From Schistosoma mansoni (taxonomy: Eukaryota; Platyhelminthes; Trematoda; Strigeidida; Schistosomatidae): DNA of 64,000 nt. The stretch is taken from the NCBI RefSeq assembly GCF_000237925.1, contig NC_031502.1, positions 16,666,434 to 16,730,433 on the forward strand, read 5' to 3'. Positions 38,437 to 50,207 of the stretch are shown here, one piece after another. The position numbers and the translations under genes are program-made. Under the pieces are notes generated by a model. It worked only from the letters and a program-made list of their open reading frames with translations. It searched no databases and was not told where the DNA came from. Positions within the stretch are counted from its first letter, which is position 1; each line of letters begins with the position of its first letter.

Positions 38437-38802
38437 TATGTATGATTGAATAAATAGTACTCGAGCCTGCTCCCGGTTGTTTAATTGCCATAGCACTGAC
38501 TTCCTGTTCAATATCTGCATAACTGACCCTATACAGACTCTCTGTTGTTTTACGTAAATGGTCATAATATTTCATAGCTCATATTCATAGTGATTACTGT
38601 TATCATTATTAGTTACTTTGTCGGTTGATCATCGACTTCTCAGACTATTTTTTACGAATATTTTCTGTATGCATAAATAATTTCGGTTAAATTCTGGTTA
38701 GACATATATTGATTTATCATACTTAGTATTTATCAAAACTTACATTCAGTTATATTGTGTGTTTTTGACCACATATTTATGAACAATATAGCATAATCGC
38801 AT

Positions 38803-39867
38803 ATGGACCATCAAAAGTCCAAGAAAAAACGCAAAGCTTACTACAGAAAATGTGCTTTTGGTTCAAAAAAATCACGTCCGAATGATCCAAACGATAGTAT
38901 GTCGTGCATTCCGAAAAATTTACAGCCAGGCATGACCGGTTATATACTAACTTACAATCAACAGCAACGGTTAGCACATATTGAGACTTATCGTTTGTTA
39001 AATCATACTTTAGATGAGATTTCTGTTGAAAAGGATGGAAGTGAGGCATACAAAAATAACAGTCCTGTAAATACAAATAATGAATTAGTTGGTTCTAAAC
39101 CTTTTAATATGGTTAGTGATGAAAAGAATGGTGATACTGATGACTTATACTCACAGTTGCTTCGTGAAAATTGTTCAAACTATCCTGCCAATTCGAAAAA
39201 CAAATTTGTTTTCTGTTCTGTAAAGACGCATGTCAGTAACTGTTCTTTTATTCTTCATCAGACTCATTTACTTAGTGCGGCAGAACTTTGCAATCGTGTA
39301 TTCGAAAGACTACTGTCGACTTCCAATGCAGAGTCTCGTTATGTTCTTCGTTTGATGCCTGTTGTAGACACATGTCGGTCAGATTTACCGTCACTCGAAA
39401 ATTGTGTGCTAAGAGCGTGGTCAAACTTCCTTGGTCTAGCATCATGTAAAATAAATACGAAATGTTCTAAAGTTGAGGTACCTCCAGACCAGTCAAGTGA
39501 TGGCGAGAACGCAAATAATGATAACGAGTCCTTAATTATACACGTCCCAAAACAAATTGCTTGTGAATCTACATTGAATGGATCGAAGACGTTTATGATT
39601 ATGTTCAAATCTCGTGGTTTCAAAGCTATTACGCGTGATGATGCTATACGCCGTACAGTGGAAGCAATCAAATCAGTTGATTCATCTTGGAATATATGCA
39701 ATTCATCGCCTTCAGTTGTTGTCTCAATAACTGTTCTGTGTAAGGTGACTTGTGTCAGTTTGTTGGAAAATTTCTTCAAATATCGTAAATACAATGTAGC
39801 AGAAGTTTGCTCACCATCACCTAAATGTGATTGTACAAATAACATAAAAAATGACGAATCCAAATAA
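38803..39867 (+). CDS. THUMPD1: THUMP domain protein, THUMPD1/TAN1-like tRNA acetylation adaptor (intronless)
   Basis: A 354-residue single-exon protein. THUMPD1 (yeast Tan1) binds tRNA and helps NAT10/Kre33 make N4-acetylcytidine in the D-arm of tRNA-Leu and tRNA-Ser. The basic N-terminus (MDHQKSKKKRKAYYRKC) and the LQPGMTGYILTYNQQQR block match the family start. The THUMP core follows: a FERLLSTS segment with YVLRLMPVVDTCRSDL (about residues 165-200), then FMIMFKSRGFKAITRDDAIR (about 265-285) and VVVSITVLCKVTCVSLLENFFKYRKYNVAEV at the end. Length is nearly the same as the human protein (about 353). An Asn/Asp-rich spacer (about 225-245) replaces a shorter linker. No methyltransferase domain is present, which fits THUMPD1 and not THUMPD2 or THUMPD3. 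The 5' UTR may be spliced, which I cannot see. Confidence 0.87.
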   Translation: MDHQKSKKKRKAYYRKCAFGSKKSRPNDPNDSMSCIPKNLQPGMTGYILTYNQQQRLAHIETYRLLNHTLDEISVEKDGSEAYKNNSPVNTNNELVGSKPFNMVSDEKNGDTDDLYSQLLRENCSNYPANSKNKFVFCSVKTHVSNCSFILHQTHLLSAAELCNRVFERLLSTSNAESRYVLRLMPVVDTCRSDLPSLENCVLRAWSNFLGLASCKINTKCSKVEVPPDQSSDGENANNDNESLIIHVPKQIACESTLNGSKTFMIMFKSRGFKAITRDDAIRRTVEAIKSVDSSWNICNSSPSVVVSITVLCKVTCVSLLENFFKYRKYNVAEVCSPSPKCDCTNNIKNDESK

Positions 39868-39868
39868 A
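39863..39868 (+). promoter_or_regulatory. Possible polyadenylation signal overlapping the THUMPD1 stop codon
   Basis: AATAAA spans the TAA stop of the THUMPD1-like frame. No other obvious AATAAA follows within a few hundred bases. If used, the 3' UTR would be only about 15-30 nt. Confidence 0.35.
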
Positions 39869-40984
39869 ATTTATTTTGCAATGCACTTCTCTTTTCTGTT
39901 CTATCGAGTATTAGAATTGGTACATGTTTTTCACGTTAGGATTATACGAGTGATTTTAACCTACATCAAATCATTCACTATTCTTGGCAAGGTATTCGGG
40001 TTAGTAATATAGTCCCTGTAGCACTAGATCAATTATTATGCAGTTGATTTTTTCTAGGTTGTTTTTAGAAAAACGATAGGTATTTCTTTCTGTGTGGCTA
40101 CTTTTATTCAAATGGGTGGCAGGTTCACTAAATCCTGGATATCATACTAGAAGTAGTTTGGACTCACTATATATTGATTTAGTCTCCGAATTTTTGTTGG
40201 GATACTTAGTATTCTGCACAGAACTCTGGAGTTGAACACATGGTATATTTGGTAAACTTGATGAAAAACAGTATACCAGTTGCGATTCCACTCATCCCAC
40301 TTTACGCGTATTGATGCACGTAGGACAACAAACTGTTCTAGCTGAGTGTCGCGAAATTCTCGATACTGATATATACCGTATCGCTGTTACATTACCTAGG
40401 ATCTATGTAAAGGACTCCGAACCTCTTCTTCATCTTTCAGTATGCAAAGTACATTTTTTATATATTCGTTCAATGACTTACGGTTGTGTTGACTAGACCT
40501 GGGAGAAAATAGGGTCTTTGCTAACAGTTCTTTGTGTGTTGTTGGACCATGGGAATCGTTCATTTAAAGACAAATGGTGTCGAGTTGACGCCTGTTTTAT
40601 CTGCTTCTCTGTTCAAACAAATTGGATCATAGGTAACATCAGGCATCCTTGCTATCAATAAACCAGTAACCTACTCCGTTAGACAAAGCTTGGCAAACAT
40701 GAATCATGTTAGGAATATGTTGTACTTTCAATTGTGTTAAATAATGGCGACCACTGTAATGTTATGAGATATTTTGATAGGCCTCAGAGTAATTATTTCT
40801 ACTTAACAGACTGGAAGCCAGCTGACTGTGAGGACCAACTACAATAGACTAAAACACCACAGGCAAAAATAATCGAATAGGTGACCTGAATTTGTCAAGG
40901 ACATTGTAACTAAATTTTTGTGCTGAAATCATTTCCGGTTTCATCACCTACATAGTTGAATAATTAAGTTTCAACAATTGGACG
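39869..40984. other. Intergenic stretch after THUMPD1
   Basis: No gene is supported. A 61-codon frame at 40311-40496 resembles nothing I can name; it may be a repeat remnant because the repeat block starts close by. Confidence 0.45.
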
Positions 40985-42080
40985 ATGTTTTCTTACTATC
41001 TTTTCAGAGATTCAGCTGTTGCTCTTCTAGAGCGACTGCCGGGCCTATGTCTTGGTAGAGGAGGCGGTCTGAGTAGGGGTCAGAAACCCCATCCCGTAGA
41101 AAACATCCTTGCTACAAAAACGCTAACCACAATCAACAGTCTAAACCATTTAAACTCTGTCCTGGAAGTTGAAGGAGTTATGGCGCCTCATGCTGAAGAC
41201 CGAGACCCTTCTGAAGTCGCAAGGCTCATACCTCTTCTAGCAGCAACGGCTACAGGGGCCCCTCACTAGAAAGGATATACACTGTCGATACGTAGCGGCT
41301 TCGTTCGTGAGACTGATCGGCAGACGTGCGATTGTAAGACGAAGGCATTGGCAGAACAGGGAGTGATAGTTGATCCCCTAGTTGTCACCAAAGGTCTTTT
41401 ACGTAGAATGGTATCAGGAGAAACGTTGTATTTGTTGCTTGGGTTAGCGTGCAAAACCAGAGTTGTTTGTATCCAGAATCTGAATATTGCGTTCGTAGGA
41501 GTCCAGACCATAAAACGCTTCAAACGTAGGACGGAACCACATGGAGCCAAGAAACCAGGAAAGACAATAATAACCAAGTTCGGGACCAAATGTATGCCAT
41601 ACGTATCTGGAGCCAGGAAACATCGGCCGAGTGCGCTGACAGGAGAGTGGGTGATCAGGCCAGCTTTCTCCAATGTTAACTGAATTCGATTGTTCCAATA
41701 GGGCGGCGATCGGAGACGTGGGCTCAGGATAAAGAAAATAGTGTAGCATGCATGTAGTATAGGAGTAGACTCCTATACCGCATCCGTTGTTGGTTGAGAG
41801 GTTAGTCGCGAAAGCGTACGGGTAGGCATACTCGGCGACCAGAATGTGAGACTGCGATCTCATTCGAGGTCCAGAATGGCGTGGTCTGTTGATCTGGAAG
41901 TGAGACTGAAGTCTCATCCGTAGATGGTGCAGGTGACATGTGCTGTTGACTGGGATGTGGGAATGAGGTTGCTGATGTATCTAGCGTGGAATACGAAGTA
42001 GGTGTAGAGATTTCGCTAGAAGGTTTGGTGAGCCCAGCATTGGGTCTCAGCTTATCAGGTAGGGTACTGTTGTAGTGCCG
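40985..42080 (-). mobile_element. Tail of a second Gypsy-type element: pol C-terminus and following LTR-like sequence
   Basis: On the minus strand, LRPNAGLTKPSSEISTPT at about 42060-42005 leads into a Ser/Thr/Pro-rich stretch and ends with HSGRRVCLPVRFRD-stop at about 41820, the usual end of schistosome Gypsy pol proteins. From there to about 40985 the sequence is GC-richer than its surroundings and non-coding in type, ending with GGGGCCCCTGTAGCC and similar stretches, so it is probably LTR or untranslated sequence. The remainder of this element is not seen in the window. Confidence 0.6.
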
Positions 42081-42522
42081 TGATTCGTTAATCTATAACC
42101 GTTATAATACCAAACTTAACGGTGCATGAAATCAGAAGGCAAAGAGAAGAAGCAACTAAAGTTTTATTGTCAAATAACTCAGGCCGGAAAGTTGCAAGCA
42201 CATGAGCAAATATCAGTGAGAGGCAAGCGAGCAGGCAATTCGTATTCAAGTTGAATAAAGGCATATCAAAACAAAGAAAGGGTGATAATAGGATTTGCGT
42301 GCATACATATATGGGGAGGAATATGAGTCATCGAATGACACTTAAGCAATCAACATTTTGGCTAGAGTGTCTTATGCTGTAGTGGTAATAACAGTACAAA
42401 GAATATGCAAATTGTTATTAACCAAATGACGATGTCTGTTAAGTAAGTGAATAAAAAGGCTTAACCAAAATTGACCAAACTCGAAATCGATTGTAGGATA
42501 GTTGCTATAATAACTCCCCCTT
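42080..42522 (-). mobile_element. Probable 3' LTR of the Gypsy element, with polypurine tract
   Basis: Minus-strand AAGGGGGAG at 42522-42514, soon after the end of pol, fits a polypurine tract. The following ~430 bases contain an AATAAA-type signal (about 42163) and end near the second element's pol. A matching 5' LTR was not found by eye to the right of 46661, so the LTR call rests on position only. Confidence 0.4.
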
Positions 42523-45500
42523 GCAAACAAAGATATATGAAAAATGTCTGTGTTTGCACACATTACAGTAAAGTGAATAGCGTAGTTACAATCATTTGAA
42601 GATATAGGCCTGTACAAAATTAGAATGAAATTAATGTGAATTTAGTTCGTGGCCGTCCGTGATGTTATGCAAAATAGTGGTAAGAAATAGAAGGAATATA
42701 GTATCGTTTTGAAAAAAATACACATATAAGCGTAAGAGTACTTGAGCTATGCTAGTGTATAACATGAGTCTAATAATTCATGTATATACAATGAAGGGGA
42801 AGAATTATAGTTAATATTGGAAATAGCAGAAAATTATCAATGAAAAATTGTAGCGACGTAGCGTTGCGGCCAGATCTTGTCGTTATCGGAGTCTCTTCTT
42901 TTTGGTGCGTTAGCGTCGTTGATTCTTGATACTCGTGTTTCGTTGGTGTGATCGTCTTCGAGGAGTTTGTACTTGTCGGCTTAAAATCGCTATCAATGAA
43001 AGCTGGTTTCACTCGGTCGATGCTGATTACATGTCTTCCCAGATTTTTCTACCGTTACTGTCTTATCTGTCCTCGTAATCACTTTGAATTGATCGTCATA
43101 ATTCGGCTGCAGAGGTGGTTGTACATTATCTCTTCTAATGAATACGTGAGTGCTGTTATGTAGTTCCTGAGGTATGAATACTCGTCGTTGTTGTAGTCAG
43201 GTAAGTGCTATTTTCAGATCGTTCATATGTTTCTTCAGGCGTTGCACGTAGTTTTCTACATCAGTCGGAACACTTTTACCTGATGCGAAAAATTCTCCGC
43301 GTAAATGTAGAGTAGTTCCATATACCAACTTGGCTGGACAACATCCCATATCTTGTTTAATTGTTGTTCTTAAACCTAACATGACTAAAAGAAGTATACT
43401 AGCCCAATCGTTGTTGACAATGACGGATGTAAGGGGCGCTTTCAACCGCCTATGCAGGCGTTCAACCATTCCGTTAGCCATTGGATGGTAGGATGTCGTC
43501 CGAATACGTTTAATTCCGAGGAGTTCTGTGAGCTGCTGTAATAGTCGACTTTCAAAACGAGCTCCTCTATCAGCTGTGATAATCGCTGGTATACCATGGT
43601 AAGAAATCCAATTTTTGATAAGGACTTTGGCTACAGACTCGGCTGAGGTGACTTTTATTGGCACCGCTACATGCCATCTTGTAAATCTATCGATGCATGT
43701 TAAAATATAGTTGTATCCTTTCGAAACTGGCAATGGTCCTACGATATCGATGTGTATATGCTGGAATCGAGTGTCTGGCTGCGAAAATGAACACATTGGC
43801 GAGCTAGTATGACGATGTACTTTGACTTTTTGACATTTCATGCATGCCTGTGTCCAATAACGTACATCGTGATTCATTTTCGTCCATACGGAGCGCTCAC
43901 TGATTAGCTTCACCTTGGCTTTTATTGCCGGATGCGATAAGTTATGCATGTTTTCCAATACTTTCCGTTTCAATGGTTTTGGAATGAATGGACGCGGTCG
44001 GCCTGTCGACATATCACATATTACTTTCGAGCTACCGAATTGAACATCTTTGAATACTAATGATATCGTGTCATTGGATCTTAGCTTGTTTAATTCAAAG
44101 TCTGTCTCTTGAAACTTCGCCAGACCGTGATAATCAATTCCATTTGTAATAAGCGCGTTTATCGTTGTTCTTGATAGTGCGTCAGCTACTTCGTTTTCTT
44201 GACCTTTAATATATCGGAAGTGAACTGGGAAATAAACTCTAAATGTCTAATCTCCTTCGGAGAATAATTATGTTGCTTTGCGCTTGGTGCTTTCGTGAGT
44301 GGTTTGTGGTCTGTGTAAACAGTAAAATTTATACCTTCTACCATATCTCGAAAATGTTTTATCGCCAAGTAAATTTCTAGTAATTCTCTCCCGAAGGTAT
44401 TATATCTTGTTTGCGTAGGTCTCAATCTCTTTGAGAATTATGAAAGCGGTTCACACGTGTCATTTACCAGCTGTTGTAAAACAGCTCTTACCGCTACATT
44501 TTATGCATCTGTCATGATAGCCGATGGTGTTACGCTCTTTCTTCTAGCTAGTGTCGTTTTTTGTTGAGTACTTTCTTGACGTTCTCCAAGGCCTGTGTTG
44601 CCTCTGATGATAACTGGAATGTTCTGGAGTATCCTCATAACGCGTCGGTCAATAGTTGAAGTATCGCCGCACAATTCGGAATAAAACGTATATAATAATT
44701 TACTAGTCCCGGAAATCGTTGTGACTTCTTCTGTGAATCGGGTAACGGATAGTCTCTCATGGTATCGATTTCTGTCGAGATCGGTGTAATACCTTGAGAA
44801 GTTGCCATGTGAGCAAGGAACTGTAAGGATCCTTTTGCGAACTCACACTTCTCAATGTTTATGGAAATGCCATGTTCTCTTAGTCGCGCGAATAATTGTC
44901 GTAGCCGCTGTATATGCTCGTCCATAGTAGTTCTGGCTACTAGTAAATCATCGATATACGCGTATACTCCAGATAAGCCTCTGATGACCTGGTCGATAAA
45001 TCGTTGAAATGTTTGCGCTGCGTTAGTCAGTCCGAAAGGCATGCGTAGGAATTCATATAGCCCAAAACGGGTCGTTACCGCTGTCTTTGGTACGTCCTGT
45101 GGAGCGACCGGAATTCGCTAGTATGCTCTAACTAAGTCGATCTTCAAGAATACCGTAATGCCTTCTATACTGTAAGTAAAATCGTGGGTGTGCGGTATAG
45201 GGCCCATGTGCAACGGGGATGCCCACGGGCTGTTTGAAGGCCTTACAATGCCCAGTTTCATCAACTTGTCAAATTCCTGTTTTGCAATCTCTAGGCTTCT
45301 TGGGTCTAATCTTCTTGGCCTTGCATTAACTGGTGGCCCGTTCGTTATGATATGATGCTGGATAGAATGCTTGAGATCCGTTATACTGCACGTTACTTTT
45401 AAAAATTTGGGAAACTCCTTTATCAACAATTTACAGGGATCATCGCGGGTTTTATCTATTACTAGATTCATGGAAACGGATTCTGTAAATGTTCCTGTTA

Positions 45501-46661
45501 TCGGAGTAATGTAACTACCGTTATGAGTCTGTGGCACCGCGAGTCTACTAGTATATCGAAGTTGCATAAGAAATCGATGGCAATTATTGATACTGACACA
45601 TCTGCCATGACAACGTCCCAGCGGCATGTAGCGCCTCGTCCGAAAATTAGGGACAAATTTCGTTTGCCTCATGTTTTGATATCCGATTTGTTCGCCGCGT
45701 TTAGCACCAATGACGTATTAAGGTTTCTTTTATCTTCGCTTACTGGAGGTACCACACTAATTTCCGCTCCCGTGTTAACCAAGAATTGCGCGCCTGTCCT
45801 TCGGCCCTGTATATAAAACAGTCGGCTATTTGCAGGCGTTATGTTCGCTAATGACGTCGCCATGGACAGTCGTGGGTATCGCTAATCTACTACGCTAAAT
45901 CTACAAGGTTTTAAACATTTTCTTGCTCTATAACCGTACATTTGATGATACAAACATATCAAAGGAGCTGCGCATCCTGTGGAAGCTGATCGTCTTCTGC
46001 CGCGCTAGCCGTCTCGTTACGATCTTCGTAGCCTCTCACTCTGTATCAATTCTGCAAGCTTTCAGCACAAAACATTTGCCTCTTTTTGTAGAGCACTGAT
46101 TCCATCATCTACTGTCACGCTATGTGTGATTGAGGGCTTGCTTGCTTTTCTCTTTCGTATATTCTATCAGCTATTTTTGCTATGTTGTCTATGTTGGTGT
46201 CAGTATCTCTAACGGCTGTTGTACACTGGACGGGAGTCGGCGAAGCTGCAATCGATAAAATAAGCTATTGTCTATCTTTTTATCGCCCAGAGGAGTTTTC
46301 ATATAAGTTTTTAGCTGTGATAGAGTCCTATCCCCCATTTGTACTTGGTTGAGCTGATCAACAGCTTGTTGGTCACCTAGAGAGACAGCTCTAATTACTG
46401 CTTGCTTTGATACGTCGTATGACCTTTCAGTGTCCGGTTTAGATAACGCCTCTCGTACTCTATCAGCTGTTTCATCTGGGAGGAGTGTGCTTGTGAGGCC
46501 AAATTTATACCTTTGCAAGTTAATGTGATTAGCCAAAAATAATTTTCGAGTCTAATAAACCACAGTTGCGGGTCAGTGATCTTAAAAGAAGGGATAGGAA
46601 GATTAGGAGTTCTCACGGACGGGGTTTGCTGTAAACTTGACATGGTATTTTTGGTAGACAT
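42523..46661 (-). mobile_element. Ty3/Gypsy LTR retrotransposon, gag-pol, frame-broken
   Basis: Reading from high to low coordinates: gag start MSTKNTMSSLQQTP with WFIRLENYF (46661-46540), continuing after a frameshift as HINLQRYKFGLTSTLLPDET (46530 down to 46190); aspartic protease GAQFLVNTGAEISVVPP (about 45780), where the catalytic DTG is NTG; reverse transcriptase RPSNSPWASPLHMG, FLKIDLVRAY, MPFGLTNAAQTFQRF and YAYIDDLLVA (45260-44940); RNase H NTFGRELLEIYLAIKHF and YTDHKPL (about 44400-44280); integrase with HLSHPA-type zinc finger, CMKCQ, HIDIVGPLP, ADRGARFES and NGMVERLHRRLK (44012-43440); and a C-terminal part with FKVITRTDKTVTVEKSG, ending at TRSGRNATS (about 42860). Several frame breaks (about 46540, 45670, 45110-45050, 44630-44430, 44190-44020) show a dead copy. 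CsRn1/Boudicca-like affinity is possible but not proven. Confidence 0.9.
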
Positions 46662-47300
46662 GTTTAGAAAAAGAATTTTAAATAGTACACAAAAATGATG
46701 TAAATGTCAGCAAGAAAAAGATGGACGGACAAAAACAATGATAATAACAAATGGTACAACTTATAACATAGAACCGACTTACTAAATTGCACCAATATTG
46801 TTGTGTCGATTGAGTGCGTATGTGCCCTGTTAATATATGAACGTGATAAGACCGCCAATTGGAGAGCAGTAAAGTTATTGATCGCCTAATGATACAAAAA
46901 TCCGTATGAACAGTCTTGAGTATTTATCATCCCTGCTTTCTGCTCTGCCCAGCCCAATCAGTTAAGTCCAGAACACCAATAACAGCCTCTGCAATATCAA
47001 TCATTATTGACAAATATGCTGGGTTTATACACCAATCAAACAGGCAACATCGTATCATAAAATAGAAAATAACATTTTTACAAGATTTAGCCAAATGTGG
47101 TTGTGAATAGGGGGAACAGTAATTAATAGTCGGGTATAACTCATTAATAGTAATTCGTACAATAATAGTCTATTAGTCAAAATAAAGCTTATAAAGAGAG
47201 GGACACGAATATGAATAGTTTAGTTACTTAACAATTATATAATAGGAAACAAACATATCATATTGGTCCATTATTGGTCCTCAGAGTTACCATTCATAAT
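46662..47300. other. Sequence right of the Gypsy gag start
   Basis: Should hold the 5' LTR and leader of the Gypsy element if still present. On the minus strand TTGGCGGTC at about 46860 could be a primer-binding region, but no base-level match to 42080-42522 was found by eye. No gene is visible. Confidence 0.35.
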
Positions 47301-48560
47301 TCTCCACGGGATATAACACGGACAGTGTTGCTGAACCGAGTCAAAAACTCAGTAGACGCCTAACTTTCAGATCAACAAGCCGGAATCCGTAAGAATCGGT
47401 CGTGCACAGACCGAATCGCGACATTTTGAACCATCATTGAACAATCAATTGGATGGAACTCGTCACTTTAAACGAAGTCCCTCAACTATGAGAAAGCGTT
47501 TGACAGTGGACAGGAGAACATTGTGGAAACTTCTTCGACACTATAGAGTTCCTGGAAAGATTGTCAACATTATCCAGAACTCATACGACGGACTACAGTG
47601 GGAAGTGGCTCCTAGAGAACAACTGACAGACGCATCCGAAGTGAGGACCAGAGTCAGAGAAGACTACTTACTCTCATCTTTTCTCTTTCTTCTGGTGGTT
47701 GACTGGATTACGAAGACCCACACATCTGGGGGAAGCAAGTAATGCAATGGACAGCTCGGAATCAACTAGACGATCTGGACTTCGTAGTTGACTTACTTCT
47801 TCTATCCCATACACATGAACAAATGCAGGTCAAGACAACCTATGTAGCAACAGCCTTTACATCTGTAGGCCTTAACGTACACAAGGGAAAAAAGTAAGAT
47901 CCCGAAATACAACACGGTGAACGACAACCCAATCACACTTGATGGTGAAACTCTGGAGGGTGTGGAAACATTCACGAACCTGGGAAACATAACTGGTGAA
48001 TGAGAAGGATCTGATGAGGATGTAAAGGCATGGATTAGCAAGGCAAGGACTGCATTCCTACAGTTGAAGGCATACGGAACTCAAAATAACTGTCAACCAA
48101 TATCAAAAACAGAATCTTCAATATGAATATCAAGACAGTCCTACTGTATGGAGCTGAAACGTTGAGAACTACTTCAACCATCTTCAAGAAGGTACAAGTA
48201 TTTATAAATAGTTGTCTTCGCAAAATACTCAACATTCACTGGCCGTATACTATCAGCAACAGCCTTCTATGGGAGAGAACAAACTAGCTGTCAGCTGAAG
48301 TGGAAATTAGGAAAAGACGTTGGAAGTGGATAGGATATACATTATGGAAATCATCAAACTGCATCACAAGACAAGCTCTAATTTGGAGTCTTGAAGGGAA
48401 ACGGAAAAGAGGAAGGCCGAAGAACACACTACATGGGAAAATGGAAGCAGACATGAAAAGTATGAATTGCATCTGGAAATAATCTCCCAGGACAGGGTTT
48501 GATGGATAACCTATGCTCCTCGATGAGGGATAACAGTTGTATGTAAGCAAGTAAGTGTCA
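47300..48560 (+). mobile_element. RTE-like family C (SR3/Perere-3-like): reverse transcriptase C-terminal half
   Basis: The plus strand shows, with frame breaks, LWKLLRHYRVPGKIVNIIQNSYDG (47521-47592), DYLLSSFLFLLVVDWI, LEGVETFTNLGNITGE (about 47955-48002), KAWISKARTAFLQLKAYGTQ (48028-48085), TVLLYGAE (about 48138-48160), FINSCLRKILNIHWP (about 48200-48243) and the open end [17 protein letters not shown] to NCIWK (48309-48482). This order is that of the thumb and C-terminal part of RTE-type reverse transcriptases. The catalytic DD box is destroyed (FVVDLLLLSH-like) and stops are frequent. Confidence 0.85.
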
Positions 48561-50207
48561 CGTCAATCTTTAAAGTTATAGGAAAATCACAGTGAATTCA
48601 GTAAACGATTCTCAGATGCCACAGATAATCTGGGATTGACAGCGTTGTTTTCCATATCTCCTTCACAATTGAGGATGGAAATGCTAATCAAAATATAAGT
48701 TAGAAACAGAGTTAATGATATATACGTCTCTCATAGTAGTTACACAGCAATTTTACAGGTACAGTCAAAAATTTACAGCATGAGTTTACAGATAGGATTC
48801 GCTCAGGTAGCTTTATTCAATAAATAAAGCAACTGAGAATAAATGGCGGAACGTTCACAAGAATATACAAGGAAGCTATATATTTATAAAACAGCCGATG
48901 TATCGAGAAGTTTATGATCCAAACAGTAGTTTTTGTGAGAGATGCGTAGCACGGATTACCTGGTTTTAATCCGTATTTATTATTTTATTCTTACCACGTG
49001 TTTTTGTGTCTGGATCAATAAGGCACCTTTAAATCATTTCTACTTTTCCAACGCTTGCTTATCGTTCCTCCATACAGTCAGATATCGACACGTCAGACCC
49101 GAGAAATGTCCTTACTATGAGTTGTAGCAGTAAATAAATCTCCAAAATCAATAGCTCCGCAAGTTTTCGACATTGTACGCTGACCACATTAGTTTTAATG
49201 GACTCACCTCCTCGATTCTGACTTCTGATTTTACTAGGTGGGTACGATTCATAGTAGGTATTACTGGTTAAAACGTTGTCCAACTCCAAATACCTGGGGC
49301 ATCTTCAGAGTAAAGAAATATATAGATTACATCGTTTATGAACCACTGGGACTCTAGAAATCAGTTGGAGATGGTTAATCTCAGACAAACACGGAATGTT
49401 AGTTTAACAGTGAACAAAAGGTGGTACGAAATATAATTTCCACAAAAAGAGAAAAGTAGACACTTCTCAATCTGTTTTTCGATCATTTCTTTCCAAATAT
49501 AGTCCATATTACTTGATTCTTCATGTTAGCATTTTACGGGTGTGTTGAAGACAGATCCTGATTAAACCATAAGTAAAGGGGTGTGTTTAAGTATAAATCT
49601 ATACTTCCTGAAAGAACAAAATATAATGATGATACAAAGATCCCAAATACAGCAGTCAAGCTTTGAAAAGTTATCACTCGTTGTGAGCGACGATTCTAAT
49701 TCTTTAACTGGCTATCAGTTAATTATAAATATGTTCCACGATAACAACGGTGCTATATAAAACCTTATTGTCATAAACACCAGTTTATTTATATGCTTTC
49801 GCCCCTTACTGATTTAATCCGGTTTGAAAGCGTTAATGGAGTCTGAGAGCCTTATTATTTTTTACAGGCAAAACAGTCCACTTTTCAGTAGGTCACAGAC
49901 TTGTAACATACCCACCTCATAGATTTATCTACAACCTGTCCTTACCTTAGGCCTTAAATTTATCCTATCATCGGAATTTATTCCGTTATTTTCAAGTCAA
50001 AACTAAAAAATATGATATTATAAGGTCAGAAACTTTCATGGTGTACAACTTTATTGAATTTAATGCCCAAGGTGTACAAAATAACTTTCGTATACAATGT
50101 ATTTGTAGTATAATAAATATATTGAAACTCTGAATTTTACAATTCGAATTACATGTGTTTGTTCTTTTGTTCCCATAAACGATCTGAATTCAAGGCGGTT
50201 AGTCGTA
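48561..50207. other. Intergenic stretch upstream of EIF2S3
   Basis: AT-rich, without supported genes or recognised repeats. The EIF2S3 promoter should lie in its right part, but no motif was recognised. Confidence 0.5.

Larger units (their letters stand above)
34353..38802. other. Intergenic region between HMBS and THUMPD1
   Basis: AT-rich, with no supported gene. It holds a worn family A 3' piece (36050-36240) and an (AT)n tract (38396-38434). Short frames within it show no recognisable domain. Confidence 0.6.

Noticed and set aside
39339-39881. Minus-strand 180-codon frame over THUMPD1
   Set aside because: It is antisense to the conserved THUMP coding sequence, which explains the lack of stops.
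41348-41683. Plus-strand 111-codon frame (start AEQGVIVDPLVVTKG)
   Set aside because: It lies in LTR-like, GC-richer repeat sequence with long frames on both strands; no family recognised.
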